A stretch of DNA of 64,000 bases from Rhizophagus clarus (taxonomy: Eukaryota > Glomeromycota > Glomeromycetes > Glomerales > Glomeraceae). Under the pieces are notes generated by a model that was not told where the DNA came from, searched no databases, and saw only the letters and a list, made by a program, of their open reading frames with translations. The position numbers were made by a program, and so were the translations under genes. The stretch is taken from positions 248,001 through 312,000 of the forward strand of contig BLAL01000006.1 in NCBI GenBank assembly GCA_015698045.1, written 5' to 3'. Positions within the stretch are counted from its first letter, which is position 1; every line of letters starts with the position of its first letter. This document shows, in pieces, positions 58,190 through 64,000 of this stretch.

Positions 58190-60020
58190 AATAATTCTGG
58201 TAGCATTTTTCACAGTTTTTTAAGAATAAAGTTATTACAAAGTTTATGAGAATAAAGTATAAATATTATATACATATTGGATAATTTTTTGTTTGACATC
58301 TTGTTCTACTTCGTACCTTCCAGGTATATTTTTTCTTCAGGTGAAGTTGACTGTATACCGCCAAATGTATTCTTGTTTTTTGGTTGATGCTCTCAATTGT
58401 TGGAACAAACGTGTATTTACGTGATTTACTTCGATAACTTAAAGTGTCCTAATAAAAACCATAAACTAATGAAACCACCGAGGGTGCAGTTTGCAAAATC
58501 AAATAATATGAATCTTGAATTTACGTTCTATTTCCATTCTTGCTGATAGAGCATATTTTAGCAACATCTATTAATGAACTACTAAAAATTCATAATAACT
58601 GAATGTAATAACCAACATAATATCATGATTTTATTATTGTTGAGCTATATGAATATTAAAAAATCGCAATTAAGTTAGTTAAAAGTCAAGAAAATTGTCA
58701 TAAATATAAAGCATAATTGTATGTAAATCTTCTATCTCCGTAGCAAAGGAAAGGGAAAAGCAAAAAATTTATCAAAATTGCTAAGTAAATTTTTGTGTAT
58801 GACATACTAATTTTTAAAGTAAAAGAAACAAATGGATGTCGATATTAAAAATTCTCCTGTAAGATTTCACCATGATTTAACTATATAAAAGACAAAATTA
58901 AAGCCACAAGGTTTTAATAGAAGAACTAAATGATTTATTATTATCTTTTAGGATAATTTTGAGATTGCTTCTAGAGTTTGCATATTATTAGAAATCATAT
59001 TTCGTCAATATCATTATAATATCTTAGAATATGCCTAAGTTACGAAATATAGCCTATTAAATTATTACTTAAATAAATTCTTTATCTCTCCAAGATTCCA
59101 AAAAAAAATTTTGTTTATTCTACATTAGGCTGGAGATATTATAACTTTCAAAGAAAGAATGTATCAAGTAAGATACGCAGGTTGTAGGAATATATGATTT
59201 TATTTAGCATGCTTTTTCTTCTTCATCCTAAATAATATCACCCAAGAGGGATATAATGCTGATGGTTGCGGATCCTAAATTAAATAGCTTAATCAGAGTT
59301 AAGTGGACATTATAAAGTAGGTATTGCTGTCTCATTATTATAGTTTTAATAGTCTTATTAAAATAAACTTAACCAAATAATATTACCGTAATCATAAATG
59401 TATAAGCAATGTATCAAATAATTTTAATTCTAAAGAAGAACAGATGTGGTTAAAGATAGTCTTAAATTGGATTTTCGCTTTGTAATAATAGTACCATGAC
59501 TTTTTTTAGTTTATTGTGTTTATTGTATTGTTTGTTGGTGACACTATACAATCCTTTATTTTTCATATACGTGATTACACCTTCCAGTATGTATACATGA
59601 ATATAGTGATGAATAAAACTTTGATTCTAAAAGTGAGTATACCATTTTTTTTCAGCTTTTATTACAAGTGTAATATTTACTCTTTATGCGTAAGAGCATT
59701 AAAACCTGTTTTCATGTATTAAAGCTCTCATATTAACTTTCTTGAAAGATCATCAGATATTTTGAAAAACGAATGAAAATTTAATTTTATAAATAAACTA
59801 AATGTAATCAAGAAAATAATGAACAACAGGTTAATAAATAATTTCAATTTTGTGTCATTTTGTTTCCAATATTCATAATTTCATATTATCATTAGTAATA
59901 ACTGTTGAATATGTTTATCATTGTGTTACTTGAAAATATTATTTCGAATTTATTCTAACTTTATTAGCAATATAGGTGAAGAAAAATATCTTGAATTGTA
60001 AAATATTATAAATCTAAATC
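58190..60020. other. intergenic, nothing recognised
   Basis: AT-rich. A plus-strand frame at 59516-59722 is hydrophobic with no context and is not credited. Confidence 0.5.
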
Positions 60021-60029
60021 TTTCACTTT

Positions 60030-60833
60030 TTACTCTAATTCTATAAAAGGATAATAATCATTCATATTCGCTGGTCCTTTTACTAACTTTTCAAATTTTT
60101 CAAAATATTCTTTAAAATTCTTAGTGTGTTTCTTATTACGAATTGGACAGTAAGTGTAATTTAATATTTGGATAAGATAATTTCGCATAATGGATGGTTT
60201 AGGAATAGGGAAAACACACTTCATATCACTAATAAACCAATTACCATGTCCACCAGCATTACAAGATTTATAAAATTTATTCACTTCTAGACAATAAATA
60301 TAATGAGAGTGTATTAATCTTTCTCGTGTCCTCTTTGAAATTAGATTGAAATCCGTATCACATTCATACTCAAAAATATCATCTAAGATAAATTTAGAAG
60401 ATTCTTTAAAAATTGTTGGTAATAAATATTTATCTGCAAGTATAAAAGAGATAATAATTTTCTCAGTGAAATGATCTTGAAGGAATACTTCACAATAATT
60501 TAAGAGTTTTTTAATAATAAATTTATCAGATAAACGTAATAAATTTTCAACATTATTCCAATCAATATTTAAGATGGTATTAGGATAAATAAATGATAAC
60601 ATATCTTCAATTGAAGTAGATTTCTCATCAATAATTTCAAAAATAGGAATTGTACTTTCTGCAACTTCAATGGTTTCATTTGAAGAAGGTTTTGCACAAG
60701 TAAATAAACTCTTGAAAAACTCAGAAGCAAATGAAAGAAAAGTTTTGTGCACAAGAAAATGTGTATTTTCTACTTGAAGGATAATGTCTCCCTCTTCTGT
60801 ATAATAATGAACAGTATGTTTTATGAATTCCAT
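60030..60833 (-). CDS. BTB/POZ domain protein
   Basis: Single-exon gene of 267 aa. Residues about 14-120 are a BTB domain: EEGDIILQVENTHFLVHKTF, LSFASEFFKSLFTC, SIEDMLSFIYPN, ENLLRLSDKFIIKKLLNYCE. The D-I-x-L...F-x-VHK-x-L-x...S-x-x-F pattern is diagnostic. A BACK-like helical part follows (ISFILADKYLLPTIFKESSK), then a family-specific C-terminus (NWFISDMKCVFPIP). BTB domains dimerise and often act as CUL3 ubiquitin-ligase adaptors; no second substrate-binding domain such as Kelch or MATH is present. The start is the first ATG of a clean open frame; no introns are needed. Large BTB families are known in glomeromycotan fungi. Confidence 0.88.
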   Translation of the reverse strand: MEFIKHTVHYYTEEGDIILQVENTHFLVHKTFLSFASEFFKSLFTCAKPSSNETIEVAESTIPIFEIIDEKSTSIEDMLSFIYPNTILNIDWNNVENLLRLSDKFIIKKLLNYCEVFLQDHFTEKIIISFILADKYLLPTIFKESSKFILDDIFEYECDTDFNLISKRTRERLIHSHYIYCLEVNKFYKSCNAGGHGNWFISDMKCVFPIPKPSIMRNYLIQILNYTYCPIRNKKHTKNFKEYFEKFEKLVKGPANMNDYYPFIELE

Positions 60834-60839
60834 AGAAAA

Positions 60840-62795
60840 GTTGTCCTTGATTATAAGTGTTAGGTCGAAATTTATAAAAAACTACAAGTAAATATATGAC
60901 ATAATGATGACGTTTGATTGCATATATCGTAGTATAATTTGACAAGAAAATATATTGTTGATTATTGTAGAGAAGTGTGTTGACAAAACAAATTGTCACA
61001 ATAAGTCATTATTAGGTAACTGGATCTATTATATATATTGCGAAAAATTTATTTTTAGATTTTCATAAAATGTACAGGTTTACGTCATATTACGTCCGTG
61101 CTATTTTATAGTTAAAAATACAAAAGGTACTTACTGCAGCAAATAAATCCTTGCAATATCAACTATACAATCATCTAGTCTAAACTGCTTTTTTTGTTAA
61201 GCTTTTACTTAATTGTAATTATCCTCTAAACCTATTTTGATAGGTCTAATAAACGGTCACGTAAAGAAAGTTTGTCACCCTTCTTTTTGAATTATATTTT
61301 CGTCTATTATTATTCTTTTTTGCTGTTCTTTGTACGTCCATTATCATTACAGATATCTTATTTTTGATTTTGCCACTTAAATTCTTTTTTGTAGAAAGTG
61401 ATAGTCATAGTTTTTTTTTATTTTTTCAAGTAAATTACATAGTACATACACATGCTTTTTTCATATACTATTTTAATCATTTACTAAAAAAACTTTTGAC
61501 TACTCGTGGGAATATATATATAAAAATATAGAAAAAAAAACAAATTACTTTTTTTTTTTTTTTTTTTTTTTAAGAAAAAAAAAATGTTAGAATTTTGTTT
61601 ACATATTTGTAGACGAATTTTTTTCTTTTCTTATATATTTTAAATTTCCCGCTCTTTTTTAAAAAAATTCTTCATAACTTGTTTTTTTTTTTTATGTCAA
61701 TTGTTCTTTGCATTCAAGTTTCAACATGTACAGTACACACACGCGGAAAAGAAAATGAAGTGCATTATTTCAATTTTCAAGGTATTACACATGGACGTGA
61801 AATTACAAATTATATTAATCATTCTTTTCAAAATTTTTTACTGATAAATTTACTTAATTTATAATTTTACAACATTAGAAAATCAACACATTCACTTACT
61901 TATTCATATGATCGTTATTCATACTTTTTTTCGATAATAAAATGAGATTAATATATATCTTTTGTTTACCTAAAATAATGTTATTTTTAAAATTTTATAA
62001 ATAACTCCTTTTCTTTATTTGTATAATAATTATTTCAAAAGGCTACTTGCTATCGTTAAAATGATAATTACAATTTTTTTTTTTGTTATATGTTAAAGAA
62101 TATCTAATTCATTAATCAAAGATTTAAACGACTGTTAAAATATTATTTTGTTTTTGAAGCACTAAAGGAAGTAAATAAAACAAATAAAAGTTATGTTATT
62201 AGAAAGAATGATGTTAAAATAGTTGGAAATTTTTAATTTGTTATTTATTTTTTTAATGATAACAGATAATTATTTTATTTCCGAGCAGTTGAAATTCTAT
62301 TTCTTTCACAAAATATTACTATTTTAAAGATTATATTATATTATAATTAAATTCATTCGTTAATATTTTTTCTTACCTAAATATGATGACATTTTTTTTT
62401 TAATTATAATCATAAAGAACTTCACTAAATTATTAAAATTGAGATAACAAATAATTGCAATCACGTTAGAATTGTTAAGCTAAAAAATAATAATTATTTT
62501 TGCTATTATATGTTTAAATATACCTATAATAGGTCTCATAAATAATAATAATAGTTGATACTAGATGATTGATTAATAAAATTTTTACTCTTTTGCAAGT
62601 CTTGGGATTTATTATAAAAAAAGTAATTTCTTTAACGAAATTTATCTGCAACCTTAGTGATCAGCAGATTTTTTGAACGTTTATATGTTTGTCGATCGCT
62701 GCTGTGCAACTGTGATACACTTAATAAGGACGTTTTTTTTTTCAAAAAAAAAAAACTAATCCTTTTTTTCATATTGTTGTTTATACATCATTAAT
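60840..62795. other. intergenic, homopolymer-rich
   Basis: Contains a T run (61548-61571) followed by an A run and other T/A tracts. A plus-strand frame at 61679-61864 begins with a signal-peptide-like FFFFMSIVLCIQVST, but its hydrophobic start is partly encoded by a T run; not accepted as a gene. Confidence 0.45.
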
Positions 62796-62800
62796 CCGAT

Positions 62801-64000
62801 ATGGAAGAACCTAAACTCAGTGAAGATGTATTTGAGCAAATAAAAGATTTTGACCATCAGAAATTAACAGAAAAACAAAATTTATTAATTGATAAACTAA
62901 TATTAAATGAAAAATTAAAAGAATGTTATAAAGAAAATGGTTTATGCAAGGAATGTAAGCAACCTAAAAATTCTTACGTTTGGTGTCAATGTAAATTTCA
63001 ACAAAATTTCAAAAATTGGACTAGTGGAAATAATGAAGTTGATGAGTTTATTCAAAAATCACAACTTAAAGCTAAAATTAGTAATGAAATTTTAGAATGG
63101 ATTGAATATGATAGATTTGAAAAAGTTGAATATTTAGCAGAAGGAGGATTTGGAACTATTTATAAAGCAATTTGGAAAGATGGATATATAATTAGTTGGG
63201 ATTCTGAAAATAATCAATGGAAAAGGAGTAAAACATGGTGTGAGGAATATGAAAAATATCCAGTTGTTTTAAAATGTTTGCATAACTCACAAGATATTAC
63301 AGCCGAATTTTTAAGAGAAGTAAGTTATTAGTTAGTATATAATTTTTAAAATAATATTAAATGTTAAATTGACTGTTATTTATATGAATTCTTTTTTTAG
63401 ATTAAATTATATACTGTGCTTGTAGGCTCAAATTCGATAATCTACTGTCATGGAATTAGTAAAGAACCAGAATCTAATAATTTTATAATGGTAATGCCGT
63501 ATGCACAAAATGGTAGCTTAAGACAATATTTAAATAATAATTTTAATTCAACGAGGTGGGTGGAAAAGGTGAATATTTTACGTAAAACTGCAGGTGGCCT
63601 TAATAATATTCACAAAGAAGGATTAATTCACCGTGATTTTCATTGTGGTAATATATTAAATAGTTTAGGTCATATCCGTATTACTGATTTAGGATTATGT
63701 CAACCAGCAAATGCAAAACCGTCTCAAGATGAATATAAAAAAATATATGGAGTATTACCTTACGTAGCACCTGAGATTTTAAGAGGAAAAGAATATACTA
63801 AAGAAAGTGATATTTATGGATTTGGGATTATTGCACATGAAGTTTGTACGGGACTTCCTCCATATCATGATATTGCACATGATGAACTATTAGCTATTAA
63901 CATTTGTCAAGGGCTTAGGCCAAAATCTGATTATAAAATTCCTCAATTAATTTTGGATATAATTAAACAATGTTGGGATGCTGATCCTTCAAAACGACCT
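62801..64000 (+). CDS. zinc-ribbon protein kinase, 5' part (runs off window)
   Basis: Exon 1, 62801-63319 (173 codons), ends FLRE|GTAAGT; exon 2 starts 63401 in phase and is open to the window end. N-terminus: a helical lead with EKQNLLIDKLILNEKLKE, a zinc-ribbon CKECKQPKNSYVWCQC (residues about 49-64), the family linker NWTSGNNEVDEFIQKSQLKA, then EWIEYDRFEKVEYLAEGGFG, TIYKAIWKDG, VVLKCLHNSQD. Exon 2: VMPYAQNGSLRQYL, HRDFHCGN, TDLGLCQPA (DFG as DLG), PYVAPEILRG, ESDIYGFGII, QCWDADPSKRP. The stop codon and C-terminal tail are outside. The ATP lysine, HRD Arg/Asp and DxG Asp are kept, so activity is plausible. It serves as an intact reference for the broken copies at 83-1600 and 31.3-32.9 kb. 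Confidence 0.88.

Noticed and set aside
61679..61864. Small secreted protein candidate with signal-like N-terminus
   Set aside because: The hydrophobic start is encoded partly by a poly-T run and nothing supports the rest.
1..64000. tRNA, rRNA or other structured RNA genes
   Set aside because: No convincing B-box, conserved rRNA segment or snRNA motif was recognised by eye; a covariance-model scan would be needed to exclude them.

Overview
The window is AT-rich eukaryotic DNA with short introns (GTAAGT donors, YAG acceptors, CTAAC-like branch sites), very low gene density and much repeat DNA. The gene content is a zinc-ribbon/protein-kinase family in several copies, kinase-HMG-box fusions of MATA-HMG type, a Crinkler-type N-terminal fragment, a BTB protein, a FAR1/SWIM (MULE-type) relic and an intact Tc1 element. 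This strongly resembles an arbuscular mycorrhizal fungus, most likely Rhizophagus (Glomeromycotina). The assignment rests on gene families and style, not on a database match.

Layout. 0-1.6 kb: zinc-ribbon kinase pseudogene (-). 4.4-6.5 kb: bromodomain gene with a PD-(D/E)XK-like C-terminus (+). 8.1-9.5 kb: two MITEs with clean target-site duplications. 11.9-12.3 kb: Crinkler-like N-terminal fragment (-). 14.9-20.0 kb: two intact tandem kinase-HMG fusion genes (-) with identical intron positions. 21.8-23.0 kb: two small cysteine-rich reading frames (-). 24.3-26.2 kb: intact zinc-ribbon kinase (-). 26.7-28.0 kb: unidentified decayed coding sequence (-). 28.8-29.9 kb: FAR1/SWIM relic around a telomere-like minisatellite. 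31.3-32.9 kb: kinase pseudogene carrying a SINE-like insertion. 33.7-34.9 kb: frameshifted kinase (-).

35.0-44.0 kb is the strangest part. Two blocks of about 105-bp tandem units each carry a complete minus-strand intron signal set, and neighbouring 'introns' are separated by almost exactly 3 nt (32 junctions). A 5.5-kb stretch containing a 2.1-kb hairpin satellite splits the blocks. 46.8-50.0 kb holds two more intron-exon arrays in opposite orientation, one interrupted by an intact Tc1 transposon.

50.8-52.0 kb: decayed unknown coding sequence. 52.4-54.9 kb: intact ten-exon gene (+) that shares its N-terminal module, and an unusually conserved intron, with the bromodomain gene. 55.7-58.2 kb: eIF2alpha-kinase-like pseudogene with two MITE insertions. 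60.0-60.8 kb: BTB gene (-). 62.8 kb to the end: 5' part of an apparently intact zinc-ribbon kinase (+) that runs off the window.

The host genes look like signalling and possible effector families expanded by duplication. The window records their duplication, decay and transposon insertion. No pathway or operon-like unit is seen. Exon boundaries were set by reading splice signals and checking frame. The two kinase-HMG genes, the 24.3-kb kinase, the bromodomain gene and the 52.4-kb gene all close in frame with totals divisible by three.
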